NCBI GenBank assembly: GCA_963989245.1
Contig: OZ022341.1
Location: 69,256,764 to 69,320,763, forward strand
Reading direction: 5' to 3'
DNA length: 64,000 nt
Origin: Nansenia antarctica
Lineage: Eukaryota; Chordata; Actinopteri; Argentiniformes; Microstomatidae
Positions 43,848 through 54,806 of this stretch are shown here, in pieces (position 1 is the first letter of the stretch; every line of letters starts with the position of its first letter). The position numbers and the translations under genes are program-made. Below the pieces are notes generated by a model. It was not told the origin of the DNA. It did no database searches and saw only the letters and a program-made list of their open reading frames with translations.

Positions 43848-44095
43848 TGACTTTTCCTAGATATGTGCGTTCTACCACCCAGTATCCTTTCATTTCCCAC
43901 ATCACATCAGGATAAGCTAGTATAAAGCTATTTTGCTAGTTTTTCTGTGTAGGAGGCAGGCTAATTTACAAGACGGCGCCAACTAGTTGTCGTTGTGTGT
44001 AAATAGCAGCTTCCCATTATAAGGACTATGGTTATTTGACCACCCGAGGCGGCTCTTAGATACATAGTAGGTAAAAAAGGCACGGCTGTTCTATT
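43848..44095 (-). mobile_element. piggyBac-type MITE, inverted and truncated copy
   Basis: About 250 bp is clearly homologous, in the opposite orientation, to 50,197-50,460 (shared TTTTCCTAGATATGTGCGTT, CACCCAGTATCCTT, AAATAGCAGCTTCCCATT and GCACGGCTGTTCTA). The terminal GTGTTAA is replaced by the following LINE tail. Confidence 0.7.
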
Positions 44096-44215
44096 TTTAT
44101 TTTTATTTATTTTTATTTTACCTTTATTTTACCAGGCGAGACAATTAAGAACAACATTCTTATTTACAATGCCGGCCTGCCTCATAAGGGGAAAGGGGAG
44201 GAGGGCTGAAAGATA
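44096..44215 (-). mobile_element. L2-type LINE 3' tail
   Basis: On the - strand this reads ...GTTCTTAATTGTCTCGCCTGG followed by TAAAATAAAGGTAAAATAAAAA, a familiar fish L2 3' end. Only the tail is present. Confidence 0.65.
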
Positions 44216-44269
44216 AAACATGTTAAAAACAAAGCACATAAAACCACAATTAAATTGACAATTAAATGA

Positions 44270-44570
44270 GATGCCACAAAACAACAATACGCATTAAACA
44301 CATGCATGTAACACAAACAATACAACAAAAGCACTAACGGACATCAAGAATAGAATACAACAGTAAGCACAAAATGCAGACAGGCAACACAAGACAATAC
44401 AATACAACAACCGCACTGGGACACAGCCAAGCAAACACAACAATACAGCAATAAGCACTGATACACAGTCAGGAAAGACAATAATACAACAATAAGCGCT
44501 GGGACACGACCAATCAACACAGCAATACAACATAGACACTAAGACAGCAACACAACACTAAGTTCTAGTG
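44270..44570. repeat. Degenerate ACAACAATAC-rich tandem repeat
   Basis: Roughly 60-bp units containing CAATACAACAATAAGCACTG and GGGACAC, in diverged copies. No coding potential beyond low-complexity frames. Confidence 0.6.
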
Positions 44571-44831
44571 TTAACCAAGGTCAGGGTGAGCAGCGTTGAG
44601 TGTCTGAGGTAGAGTCGTACGGGGGCGTGTGAAACGCACAGCTGTTGAATTCAGTTCAGTTGAGTTCACCTCAGTCCCTCTGTCTCTCTCACACAGCTGT
44701 TAGTGTAATCTGCTCTCTATCCACTTGTTTGTTTAGTATCCACTGGCTGGTATCTACAGCGCAGCGTTAATCTCCACAGCAGACAGACTAACTCTAGCCC
44801 AGGAGCCTCCCGCGCTGCTGAAGATCCTCCT
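44571..44831. other. Intergenic, nothing recognised
   Basis: Mixed-sequence stretch with no ORF, repeat or RNA signature that could be supported. Confidence 0.5.
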
Positions 44832-45478
44832 TCACAGGGACCTGGGGAGTGGAGGGATGAGAGGAGGAGAGGAGATGAGAGGAGAGATGAGAGGAGGAGA
44901 GGAGAGGAGGGATGAGAGGAGGGAGGAGAGGAGGGAGGAGGGTGGGGGGAGGATGGGGGGATACAGTGGGGAGAGGAGGAGGGGAGAGGAGGATGGGGGG
45001 ATAGAGTGGGGAGAGGAGAGGAGGATGGGGGTATAGAGTGTGGAGAGGAGGGAGGAGAGGAGGATGGGGGGATAGAGTGGGGAGAGGAGGGAGGAGAGGA
45101 GAGGAGGATGGGGGGATAGAGTGGGGAGAGGAGGGAGGAGAGGAGGAGGAGGTTGGGAGATGGAGTGGGGAGAGGAGGGAGGAGAGGAGGGAGGGAGGAG
45201 GATGGGGGGATAGAGTGGGGAGAGGAGGGAGGAGAGGAGGAGAGGAGAGGAGCCTGGGGGGATAGAGTGGGGAGAGGAGGGAGGAGAGGAGGAGGAGGAG
45301 GTTGGGGGATGGAGAGGAGGGAGGAGGAGGAGAGAGGACCAGGGCTGAGTGTAGGGAGAAGAGGTACGCAGGGTGGAGAGAAGGAGGGATGGGGGATGGG
45401 GGGATAGAGGGAGGAGGGAGGAGAGGAGGGAGGAGGAGGAGGAGGAGAGAGCACCAGGGCTTGGAGAAGAGGTACCGG
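44832..45478. repeat. Purine-rich (GGA) minisatellite
   Basis: The + strand is almost pure purine, with units of about 40-50 bp carrying GGATGGGGGGATAGAGTGGG and GAGGAGGGAGGAGAGGA. Runs of G suggest G-quadruplex or triplex potential. Confidence 0.9.
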
Positions 45479-45483
45479 GGTAA

Positions 45484-45610
45484 GCCAAGGCAAGTTTATT
45501 TGTAGAGCACATTTCATACAACAGGGGCAATTCAAAGTGCTTCACATACAGCATTAAATAATACAGAAAAAGGATGGTAATAACAAAATGTAATACATTT
45601 AACAACATAA
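45484..45610 (-). mobile_element. Dispersed fish repeat fragment
   Basis: GGCAAGTTTATTTGTAGAGC...CAATTCAAAGTGCTTCACAT is a sequence seen at the 3' ends of many fish retroelement copies. The parent family is not certain. It is followed by about 170 bp of unremarkable sequence up to 45,778. Confidence 0.45.
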
Positions 45611-45779
45611 TAAGACAATGAATCAAAGGTGTTATTACTGCAACTGTATTCCAAGCTCTGCTCTTCCCGATACGGCGTGTGAGGTTGCAGGTACTGCGTC
45701 TGTGTTTAAGACGCAGTAACTGCATCTTGTGGCGTGTGAGATTGCAGTGTAAGATGACACGTTTGATACTGCTACCTAG

Positions 45780-46735
45780 GGTGGAGAGAAGGAGAGGAGA
45801 GGAGAGGAGAGGAGAGGAGAGGAGAGGAGAGGAGAGGAGAGGAGAGGAGCGAGAGAGGAGGAGAGAGGACCAGGGCTTAGCGTAGGGAGAAGAGGTATGC
45901 AGGGTGGAGAGAAGAGGGAGGAGAGAGGATGGGGGATAGAGTGGGGAGAGGAGAGAGGAGAGGAGGAGGGAGGAGGAGGAGAGAGGATGGGGGGATAGAG
46001 TGGGGAGAGGAGGGAGGAGGAGGAGGAGAAGGAGGATGGGAGGATAGAGTGGAGGAGAGGAGGCAGGAGGAGGAGAGAGGACCATGGCTGAGCGTGGGGA
46101 GAAGAGGTACCCAGGGTGGAGAGAAGGAAGAGGAGGAGGAGGAGTAGAAGGATGGAGGGATAGAGTGGGGAGAGGAGGGAGGAGAATGGGAGGATAGAGT
46201 AGGGAGAGGAGGGAGGAGAGGAGGGAGAAGGAGAGGACTAGGGCTTAGCATAGAGAGAAGGAGGAGGCGGATGATGAGGGGATAGAGTGGGGAGTGAAGG
46301 AGGAGGATGGGGATAGAGTGAGGAGAGGAGGCAGAGAGGATGAGGATGGGTGATGGAGAGGAGCTGAAAAACTCTGAGGGTATAGAAGAGAGGAGAGGGG
46401 CTTGGAGTACTGGAAGGAAAGGTAGAGCATAGAGAGGGTGTGTGGAGAAAGCAGAAATATGGAGGACAAGATAGAGGGATCCAGGAGGGTGGGAGAGGAG
46501 AGGAGAGGCTTAGCGTGGGGATGGAGGGAGGGAAGGGAAAGAAGGGGGGACCTGGAGAGTGTTAGGAGTAGGAGACAGAGGAGAAGACTAGACTAGATAA
46601 TATGGAGGACAGGAGAGAGGGATTGGGAGGGGGCCGGCAGAGGAGAGGCTTAGCGTGGGGATGGAGGGAGGGAGGGAGGGAAGGGAAAGAAGGGGGGACC
46701 TGGAGAGTGTTAGAAGTAGGAGACAGACCTCTCAG
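45780..46735. repeat. Second purine-rich minisatellite block
   Basis: (GGAGA)n at 45,786-45,850, then the same GATAGAGTGGGGAGAGGAGG units as the first block. At 46,505 and 46,645 an approximately 140-bp unit (GGCTTAGCGTGGGGATGGAG...) is tandemly duplicated. The two blocks are interrupted only by the fragment at 45,480-45,778. Confidence 0.85.
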
Positions 46736-46870
46736 CCAATGAATAAGCAATCACAACCCCGGCAACAAGGTCTGTATAGGGCCCCGGCAACAAGCCCCGG
46801 CAACAAGGTCTGTCCACAGGGTAGCTCAGGGCCGACCCCAGAGAGCAACATCTCATTCATAATTTAACAC

Positions 46871-47405
46871 TGAGCCTCAGGTATGAACGAGAGGGAAAGA
46901 ACGAAGGGAGGAGGAGATGAGAAGAGGGAGAGAGAGGGGGGACATGGAGGAGATGATGGAGAGGGGGGAAGGGGAGGTGTAGGGGGAGGGAGATGAAGGG
47001 GAGAGAGGAGAGGGTAGTAGGGTGGAAGGCTTGAAAGGGAGAAAGGAGGAGGAGGATGATGATGGTAGCAACAGTGGTGTGGAGGGAGGGAGGTGGAATG
47101 GAGGAAATGATGGACAGGGGGGAAGAGGAGGGGAGGGAGATGAAGGGGAGTGTGAAGAGGAGAGAGAGGAGAGGGTAGGGGGGTGGAAGGGTTGAAAGGG
47201 GACAAAAGGAGGAGGATGATGATGATGAAGGTAGCAACAGAGGTGTGTATGAAGGAGGGAGGAAGGAGGGAGGTGACCATGGATGGAAGGTTTAAAAGAG
47301 AAGGATGAAGAGCAGATGAGAAGAGGTGGAGAGGTGAGGAGAGCAGAGAGAGGACAAGGAGCGAGGGAGGATGGGATGGAGGGGTGAAAGATGAAGAAGG
47401 AGAGA
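46871..47405. repeat. Third purine-rich block
   Basis: Two diverged copies of an approximately 190-bp unit, each with GATGATGGTAGCAACA or GATGAAGGTAGCAACA and GGAAATGATGGACAGGG-like words, within GGA-rich sequence. Confidence 0.75.
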
Positions 47406-47475
47406 CAGGAGAACATGAGGTTCTGAGCTCAGAAGACATCACACCCCTACACCCGACAGACAACCTCTGCTCCTT

Positions 47476-47706
47476 AAGCCTCCCTCCTCCCTCCATCCTC
47501 CCTCCATCCTTCCTCCATCCTTCCTCCTTCCTCCCTCCTTCCTCCCTCCCTCCCTCCCTCCCTCCTTCCTTCCTCCCTCCTTCCTCCCTCCCTCCCTCCT
47601 CCCTCCGTCCTCTCTCCCTCCTCCCTCCCTCCTCCCTCCATCCTCCTTCCTTCCTCCTCATCCTCCCTCCTTCCTCCATCCTCCTTCCTCCCTCCTTCCT
47701 CCCTCC
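47476..47706. repeat. Pyrimidine-rich (CCTCCTT)n block
   Basis: An almost pure C/T + strand (CCTCCCTCCTTCCTCCATCC variants), the strand opposite in composition to the purine blocks just upstream. Confidence 0.9.
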
Positions 47707-48036
47707 ACACTGTGCGACATGGAGCTAATAATCTTGGGTACGACCATCAGTGATGCACACTGTGCCACAAGCCACAAAGGAGAGACGCTCACGGACGCTG
47801 TCAGACATTTGTCGCAGGCTATCTTTGGTCACAAGACCGTAACATCAGTCATCTTTCAACCATACACACAGTACACAGGGCTCGACATTAAGGCCTCAGG
47901 ACTCTTGTCCGGAGCAAGTAAAACTCCTTACAGACAACCCTCTGTTGAAGTTCCCCACCAACGCATCATCAATATTCACCTCCGCTGCAGTCATCCCCCA
48001 GGAGCAAGACTTCCTGTCTCCCCAACTGACACATAG
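47707..48036. other. Intergenic, no gene supported
   Basis: A 105-codon open frame exists (47,719-48,036), but it has no recognisable motif and ends at a MITE boundary. A short GGGCTCGACATTAAGG word near 47,878 resembles the end of a fish DNA transposon, but no partner end was seen. Confidence 0.4.
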
Positions 48037-49375
48037 GCTGTGTTCGGAATGGTATACTAGCATACTCAATGAGTATATACCGCATACTGCCTACTAAATT
48101 CATAATAAGTATGTGAAAACCAGCCGACTATTTACACAGTATGCATACTGCCTCCCAGAATGCATTTCGCCGGGAGCGGCGAATTTAAACCTCCATTTTA
48201 AACCTCCATTAGCTAAAATATGTAATTTTTAATATGTTTTCAGGTGAGAAAGTAACCACATATATTCCCAAAATGTGTCCAGTTTACCAAAATAACCCGT
48301 TTATATATCTGATCTGACGATTTTTTGCGTCTTCTGTTCGCTAGCTGCGTTCGTAAATTCGCCCTGGAATCGGATCAGCACTCATGGAATGCCTCTTGTC
48401 CAATCAAATTACCTGGTCCCTTTATGACGTTGCACCCAGTGTGCGCTCTGGCACTCTGAGAGCGATTTTACGAACGCACCCTACGTTGCTTACCTTCACT
48501 CACTCGACAGAAATATCGTAACATAATTACAAGTTGTAAAATGATTTGGGGGGCCAATATCTTTAGCTAGCTCAAGTAACTAGCTTACGATATTGTTGTC
48601 TTAACAGTTGGTAAAATAACATGATTAAAATAAATATATATGAGCAATAACATATCGTGGGCAAGCACTACAACCAACTTGTCCGTCTGAAGCAACAATA
48701 CTGGGATCATTCGCGATTGGGCTGCAGGCAGTCAAATACTAGGTGAACATGTGTGTAAGACACAAATAAACTTGGATTTCATGCATTTCAAGTGGCATAT
48801 TTGTAATCATGAAGATGTAGTCATGTCTAAGAATGCATTTCACCATGTTAATCCCCAGTATAGTGAAAATACCAACGCTCATCCGTGATCAGAAGAGTAT
48901 CAAATAGAGTGCAAAAAATCAGCATCTGCACACTCAAATCTGTGCAAAAAACGATGTTTATTGCAAGCTTTCGGTCCCCAGGCTATCGGACGATGTAAAC
49001 AAAAGCTGTATGACAAGTTTGTATGACGCAGTTTGACGAGGCTGAAAGCGCACAGGGTTGCCAGATGGGATTGTCAATTTACAGTCTAAACTTTCTATAA
49101 CCTCAAAATCAAGTAGCCCATTCGGCGGTAACCCGCCCCATCTGGCAACCCTGGACGCAACCCTGCAACCCTGGACGCGAAATGCATTTTGGGAAACAGT
49201 ACCCGAGGTAGTGTCCATCGTAACAAACATAAATGTTCCCGGAAGTAATTGCTCGCATACTAAATTTCTCGCATACTCAAATCTCGCATACTGTACAGTG
49301 TGAACGCACTACATACTCAAAATCTATGTCATATCTAGTATGAGTAGTATGCTAGTATGCTATTCCAAACACAGC
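48037..49375. mobile_element. Large MITE with 30-bp inverted ends
   Basis: The ends are GGCTGTGTTCGGAATGGTAT... and ...ATGCTATTCCAAACACAGC; the inverted match continues through ACTAGCATACT with few differences. A CATAG direct repeat flanks it (48,032-48,036 and 49,376-49,380). It is 1,339 bp, with an AT-rich interior containing GCATACT words and no transposase. The superfamily was not assigned with confidence. Confidence 0.75.
48347..48479. mobile_element. Small MITE nested in the 1.3-kb MITE
   Basis: TGCGTTCGTAAATTCGC at the left and GCGATTTTACGAACGCA at the right form imperfect inverted ends about 130 bp apart. No convincing target duplication was found, so the exact ends are provisional. 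Confidence 0.5.
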
Positions 49376-49380
49376 CATAG

Positions 49381-49970
49381 AGACAAGAGATGCAGCGATA
49401 GACAGCCCTTCATCAGGGGAGTCCTAGTCTGTGCCAACTGTCTCTCTCCTCTGTCTCGCTGAAGCCAAACTCTGCTTTCATTTGGAGTATTTCATTATTG
49501 TAGAATCAGCTTGTCGGTAAAACGATGGAATGGATCAATCTATTGAGGATTGTGATCTTAAATGCGTTGTGTCATCCCAGGATAGATTAGGTGCGCAGCA
49601 TACACGATTTGACAAGAAAATAGAATGTTCAACACGGGTCGGAATCTCTGTACTTGATTTATTAAGACAGTCAGCGAATGGTTCATCAGCACAGTATCTC
49701 AGCAACCGGCATTCCACGACCTTCAACGTCATTCAACGGCATTCAACGACATCATTATGACATACGGACAGGCTTAAATACTCTTTCGATCACCCTCTGT
49801 CTGTGCCCTGGCGCCTAATCCCCAAGGTCTTTAAGATAACAACCTCTCGAGTCTGCATATTGTGGCGTTATTGCTAATTTGCTACCCCTGAAGAGCAGGC
49901 TGACCTGGAAGGAACAGAATCTGTGTGTCTAAGTGTGTGGGTATGTGTTATGTGTGTGTCTGAGTGACAT
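49381..49970. other. Intergenic, nothing recognised
   Basis: Small ORFs on both strands (for example 49,530-49,760) lack motifs. There is a short ATTCAACGNCATTCAACG direct repeat at 49,731-49,750. Confidence 0.4.
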
Positions 49971-49976
49971 GAGAAT

Positions 49977-49978
<2 letters not shown>

Positions 49979-50032
<54 letters not shown>
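49979..50032. repeat. (TG)n microsatellite
   Basis: An uninterrupted TG run of about 50 bp inside a duplicated GTGTATGTGTTATGTGT...CTGAGTGACAT context (49,939-49,970 and 50,030-50,060). Confidence 0.9.
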
Positions 50033-50037
<5 letters not shown>

Positions 50038-50196
50038 TATGTGTATGTCTGAGTGACATAAGCCTATATGTTTCTAGAAAACCCCATAAGATCTAACATT
50101 ATTGATGACTTAATCTCCTTGTCAGGTGTCATGTGATGTAATTCTGAACTGTGATCTGAGCATATCCACACAAAACGTCAAGGTGTCACCTATTAA

Positions 50197-50532
50197 CACT
50201 AGAACACTTGCTGTGCCTTTTTACCTTACTATAAGAGCCGCCTCTGGGATCAAATGACCATAGTCTTTACAATGGGAAGCTGCTATTTACACACAATAAA
50301 TTAGTAAATAAGTAAATTAGCTAATTGTAAATTAGCCTGCCTCTTGTAAATTAGCCTGCCCGCAAAATTGCTTCATACTAGCTTATCCTGACGTGATGTA
50401 GAAAATGTAAGGATACTGGGTGGTAGAACGCACATATCTAGGAAAAGTCATGAAAGGAGGGTCCTGAAATTTGATAGAGTGCAAAGATATAACATATTTT
50501 TTTACTCACACCCACCCACGGCTGTTCTAGTG
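50197..50532 (+). mobile_element. piggyBac-type MITE
   Basis: CACTAGAAC at the left and GTTCTAGTG at the right are inverted ends, each bordered by TTAA (50,193-50,196 and 50,533-50,536), the piggyBac target. It is 336 bp and non-coding. An internal CTTGTAAATTAGCCTGCC word is doubled. An inverted relative lies at 43,848-44,095. Confidence 0.8.
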
Positions 50533-50536
50533 TTAA

Positions 50537-50844
50537 TGAACCCACCCATGGCTGTTCTAGTGTTAATGACCCCACCCATGGCTGGTCTAGTGTTAATGAC
50601 CCCACCCATGGCTGTTCCAGTGTTAAATGACCCCACCCATGGCTGTTCTAGTGTTAAATGACCCCACCCATGGCTGTTCTAGTGTTAAATGACCCCACCC
50701 ATGGCTGTTCTAGTGTTAAATGACCCCACCCATGGCTGTTCTAGTGTTAAATGACCCCACCCATGGCTGTTCTAGTGTTAAATGACCCCACCCATGGCTG
50801 TTCTAGTGTTAAATGACCCCACCCATGGCTGTTCTAGTGTTAAA
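50537..50844. repeat. 30-31-bp minisatellite grown from the MITE end
   Basis: Ten units of TGACCCCACCCATGGCTGTT plus CTAGTGTTAA(A). Each unit is the last part of the adjacent MITE (CCCACCCACGGCTGTTCTAG plus TGTTAA), so the array begins exactly where the transposon ends. The first three units are diverged; the last seven are almost identical. Confidence 0.9.
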
Positions 50845-50989
50845 TGGCATCCTGCTTTTAGCATCCGATCACCATTATTTCTAATGTTATATGAAGCAGT
50901 TGAGTTTCGGGTATTTTCACCCGAAGCTTTCAGCATAAGAGGCCATTACTGACTGGAGCAGAGCTATAATGCTTTAGATTCAACGACTT

Positions 50990-51084
50990 CTTCTTCTTCT
51001 CTCTTCTCTCTCTCTTCTCTTCTCTTCTCTCTCTTCTCTCTCTTCTCTCGCTGAATCACTTGAATCACAAAAGAAATAGACCGT

Positions 51085-51131
<47 letters not shown>
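50990..51131. repeat. (TCTTC)n and (TG)n microsatellites
   Basis: TTCTTCTTC and CTCTTCTC runs up to 51,052, then a TG run at 51,089-51,131. Confidence 0.85.
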
Positions 51132-51132
<1 letters not shown>

Positions 51133-51536
51133 CAGAGAGAGAAAAAGAAAGAGAGAGCGAGAGGGAGGGAAAGGGAGAGAGAGAGAGACAGAGAGAGGGA
51201 GAGAGAGAGAGAGAAAGGTAGAGTGAGAGAGAGAAAGAGAGAGAGGGAGAGAGAAAGAAAAGGAGAGAGAGAAAGGGAGTGAGGGAGAAAGAGAGAGAGG
51301 GAGAGAGAGAGAAAGGGAGAGAGAGAAAGGGAGTGAGAGAGAGAGTGAGAGAGAAAGAGAGATAGGGGGAGAGAGAGAGGTAGATTGTTAGCTGTGATGA
51401 CAGGAGAGAGAGGTAGAGAAGAGATAGTTAGAGAGAGGGAGAGAGAGAGAGAAAGGTAGAGAGAGAAAGAGAGGTAGAGAGGGAGAGGTAGATTGTTAGC
51501 TATGATGAGAGGTAGGGAGAGATAGAGAGAGAAAGG

Positions 51537-51567
<31 letters not shown>

Positions 51568-51912
51568 GTAGAGAGAGAGGTAGAGAGAGGTAGAGAGAGG
51601 TAGATTGTTAGCTATGATGTCAGGAGAGAGAGAGAGAGAGGTAGAGAGAGAGAGGTAGAGAGAGGTAGAGGTAGAGAGAGAGAGAGGGAGAGGTAGAGAG
51701 GTAGAGTGTTAGCTATGATGACAGGAGAGAGAGGTAGAGAGAGAGAGAGGTAGAGAGAGAGAGATGTAGAGAGAGAGAGGTAGATTGTTAGCTATGATGA
51801 TAGGAGAGAGAGAGAGGTAGATTGTTAGCTATGATGACAGGAGAGAGAGAGAGTGGGGTAGATTGTTAGCTATGATGACAGGAGAGAGAGAGAGAGAAAG
51901 GGAGAGAGAGAG
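51132..51912. repeat. GA-rich array with recurrent GTAGATTGTTAGCTATGATG motif
   Basis: (GA)n and GAGAGGTA repeats in which the motif (G)TAGATTGTTAGCTATGATGA recurs at about 51,382, 51,489, 51,600, 51,780, 51,819 and 51,859, with a variant at 51,704. The same motif continues beyond the LINE insertion at 53,342 and 53,576. Confidence 0.9.
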
Positions 51913-52936
51913 GATTGCCCTAGAACATACAAAGAATTATACCTACCTCGGCCTAAACATCAGCACCACAGGTAGCTTCAACAAAGCTGTGAACGACCTG
52001 AGAGATAAGGCAAGGAGGGCTTTTTACGCCATCAAAAGGAACATCAAGTTAGACATCCCTATTCAAATCTGGCTCAAATTATTGGACTCCGTTATAGAAC
52101 CCATTTCCCTCTATGGTTGCGAGGTCTGGGGTCCACCTGCCAACCAAGATTTTGCAAAATGGGACAAACACCAAATTGAGACTCTGCATGCAGAGTTCTG
52201 CAAATCCATTCTTCGTATCCAACGCAAAACACCAAATAACGCATGCAGAGCAGAATTAGGACGATACCCACTAATTATAAAAATTCAAAAGAGAGCGTTT
52301 AAATTTTACAACCACCTAAAAGAAAGTCACCCTGACACGCTCCACAACAAAGCCCTTACCCACAGAGAGACTCTAGGGAGATGCCCCCTCAGCCAGCTAG
52401 TTCTGGGACTCTCACAGTCACAAGCAGAGCCACCTATTAGACTAAACCAAATTATAAGAAAACAAAAAGAAAACTACCTGACACATTGGCAAGAATGAAC
52501 CAAAAACCAAAGCAAATTGGAATGCTATTTGGCCCTAAACAGAAAATACACAGTGGCAGAATACCTGAGTACTGTGACAGACCCAAAGCTTAGGAAATCT
52601 TTGACTATGTACAGACTCAGTGAACACAACCTGGCCATCGAGAAAGGCCGCCACAGGCAGATCTGGCTCCCCAGACCAGACAGACTGTGCACCCACTGCA
52701 CACAAAACCAGGTGGAAACAGAGCTGCACTTCTTAACTACCTGCCAGCTGTACAAGGACATCAGGGACACATACTTCCCACTGATCACCAACATCCAGGG
52801 AGACTTTGAGGACTTGACCAATGTCGAAAGGCTACCATATCTGCTGGGTGAGGTACAGCAATGTGCAAACACAGCAGCAAGATTTGTTAGCTGCTGTGAT
52901 AGAAAAAAGCAATCAAATGGGCTAAAACCACCATAA
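51913..52936 (+). pseudogene. C-terminal LINE ORF2 fragment with one in-frame stop
   Basis: The frame encodes the RT thumb/C-terminal part: YTYLGLNIS, AVNDLRDKARRAFYAIK, YGCEVWGP and NNACRAELGRYPL, then a knuckle C-x2-C...H-x4-C (CTHCTQN...LHFLTTC). A single TGA at 52,496-52,498 interrupts the otherwise continuous frame, which resumes through 52,936. The apparent Met start upstream lies in GA repeat and is not real. The RT catalytic core is missing, so this copy is dead. Confidence 0.8.
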
Positions 52937-53150
52937 GAATTGAAAGAAGTTTTATTTCATTTATTTATTCTAGTATGTAATCTATTTGTAATCTATTTAT
53001 TTGTAATCTAGTATGTCATCTATTTATTTATTCTAGTATGTACATTACATTCTTTTTGTTTTTGTTTTTTATCTTCACACTTCACATGCTATGGCAATGT
53101 AAATGTTTGTTTCCCATGCCAATAAAGCCCTTTGAAATTGAAATTGAAAA
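51913..53150 (+). mobile_element. 3' part of a LINE (I/Nimb-like)
   Basis: A coding segment, a 3' UTR with repeated TTTATTTATTCTAGTATGT, AATAAAGCCC and a terminal (TTGAAA)n. It is 5'-truncated and sits inside the GA/GTAGATTG minisatellite. Confidence 0.75.
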
Positions 53151-53600
53151 TTGAGAGGTAGAGGGAGAGAGAGAGGTAGAGAGAGAGAGAGAGAGAGAGG
53201 TAGAGAGGTAGACAGAGAGAGAGGTAGAGAGAGAGGTAGAGAGGTAGACAGAGAGAGAGGTAGAGAGAGAGGTAGAGAGAGAGAGAGAGAGTTAGAGAGG
53301 TGGAGAGAGAGAGAGGTAGAGAGAGAGAGGTAGAGAGAGAGGTAGATTGTTAGCTATGATGTCAGGAGGGAGAGAGAGAGAGAGGTAGAGAGGTGGAGAG
53401 AGAGAGGGAGAGAGAGAGAGAGTAGGAGAGAGAGAGAGAGAGGGAGAGAGAGAGTGAGAGGTGGAGAGAGAGAGAGGTAGAGAGAGGTAGAGAGAGAGAG
53501 AGAGAGGTGGAGAGAGAGAGAGGTAGAGAGAGGTAGAGAGAGAGAGAGGTGGAGAGAGAGAGAGGTAGAGAGAGGTAGATTGTTAGCTATGATGTCAGCT
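53151..53600. repeat. GA-rich array, continuation
   Basis: GAGAGGTAGA and GAGGTGGAGA units with two more GTAGATTGTTAGCTATGATG motifs; the right half of the array split by the LINE. Confidence 0.9.
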
Positions 53601-53878
53601 GCTTGTGTCTTAGCCTTGAGTTGGGTGTGATCATCGCCCCGCGGTCGGCACGGTAACGGGGTCGATGCGATGCCTGCACACGGTCGCCACGGAATATTGA
53701 GTCGGTACAATCTGTTGCCTGGTTACCAGATAGCCCCCCCCCCCACCCTAGCCCTCCCCCTCCTCCTCATGTCTAAGGCTGGCCTCTGTTAAGATCTGAT
53801 CCCAGTACAGATTGATCACCACTCCTTTGTGAGGTTCTCTCATTCCACACAGCTGTCTGGCAGGGCTAGGGTCAGTCT
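53601..53878. other. Intergenic, nothing recognised
   Basis: Mixed sequence with a GC-richer patch around 53,635-53,690. No ORF with motifs and no RNA signature. Confidence 0.4.
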
Positions 53879-54110
53879 CAGAGGGAGGGAGGGAAGGAGG
53901 GGGAGGGAAAGAGAGAGAGAGGGTGGGGGGGGAGGGAGGGGAGAGGGGGAGGGAGAGGGAGGGGAGGGAGGGGGAGAGGGGGAGGGAGAGGGGGAGAGAG
54001 AGGGAGAGAGAGAGGGGGAGAAAGGGGGAGAGAGGGGGAGAGTGAGAGAGAGAGAGAGAGAGAAGAGGGAGAGAGGGGAGAGAGAGAGAGAAGCTGTGTA
54101 GTAAAATATA
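53879..54110. repeat. (GGGA/GA)n block
   Basis: Purine-only tract of GGGAGGGAG and GAGAGA words. Confidence 0.9.
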
Positions 54111-54205
54111 GTCAAAGTAATAACATATCCATGATTCCTCAGCCACATTAGATGTATAGCCTTATACTGTACCTGTCTGACAGAGACAGCCTGAGAGTCC
54201 CTTCT

Positions 54206-54208
<3 letters not shown>

Positions 54209-54263
<55 letters not shown>

Positions 54264-54400
54264 CACCTCTTTCTCTCCTTTTCTCTCCCTCTCTCTCCTT
54301 TTCTCTACCTCTCTCTCTCTAACCTCTCTCCCCCTCCCTCTCTCTCGAGTCTCTACCTCTCTCTCCTTTTCTCTACCTCTCTCTCTCTCTGCCTTTCCCC

Positions 54401-54446
<46 letters not shown>

Positions 54447-54448
54447 AC

Positions 54449-54466
<18 letters not shown>
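54209..54466. repeat. (TC)n tract ending in a C run
   Basis: CT dinucleotides with CTTTTCTCTACC interruptions and an approximately 17-C homopolymer at about 54,449-54,465. It faces the purine tract 100 bp upstream. Confidence 0.9.
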
Positions 54467-54479
<13 letters not shown>

Positions 54480-54733
54480 AGACACACTGAATCTACATCC
54501 CATGGCAGGTCCAGAGAGAGATACACAAGGTCTCTCTCTCTCCCTCTCTGTCTCTCTCTCTTTCTTTTTCTCTCTCTGTCACATACACACACACACACCC
54601 TCCCCCCCCCCACACACACACAGAGACACACTGAATCTACATCCGATGGCAGGTCCAGAGAGAGATACACAAGGTCTTTCTCTCTCCCTCTCTGTCTCTC
54701 TCTCTTTCTTTTTCTCTCTCTGTCACATACACA

Positions 54734-54806
<73 letters not shown>

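Noticed and set aside
44832..46085. Proline/serine-rich long ORFs on the minus strand (417 and 272 codons)
   Set aside because: Low-complexity translation of the CCTCCT strand of a minisatellite; no conserved domain and no start context.
48958..49230. 90-codon ORF on the minus strand inside the 1.3-kb MITE
   Set aside because: No motif, and it lies wholly within non-autonomous transposon sequence.
50537..50844. CRISPR-like array
   Set aside because: Units are contiguous 30-31-bp repeats without unique spacers, in a eukaryotic transposon context.
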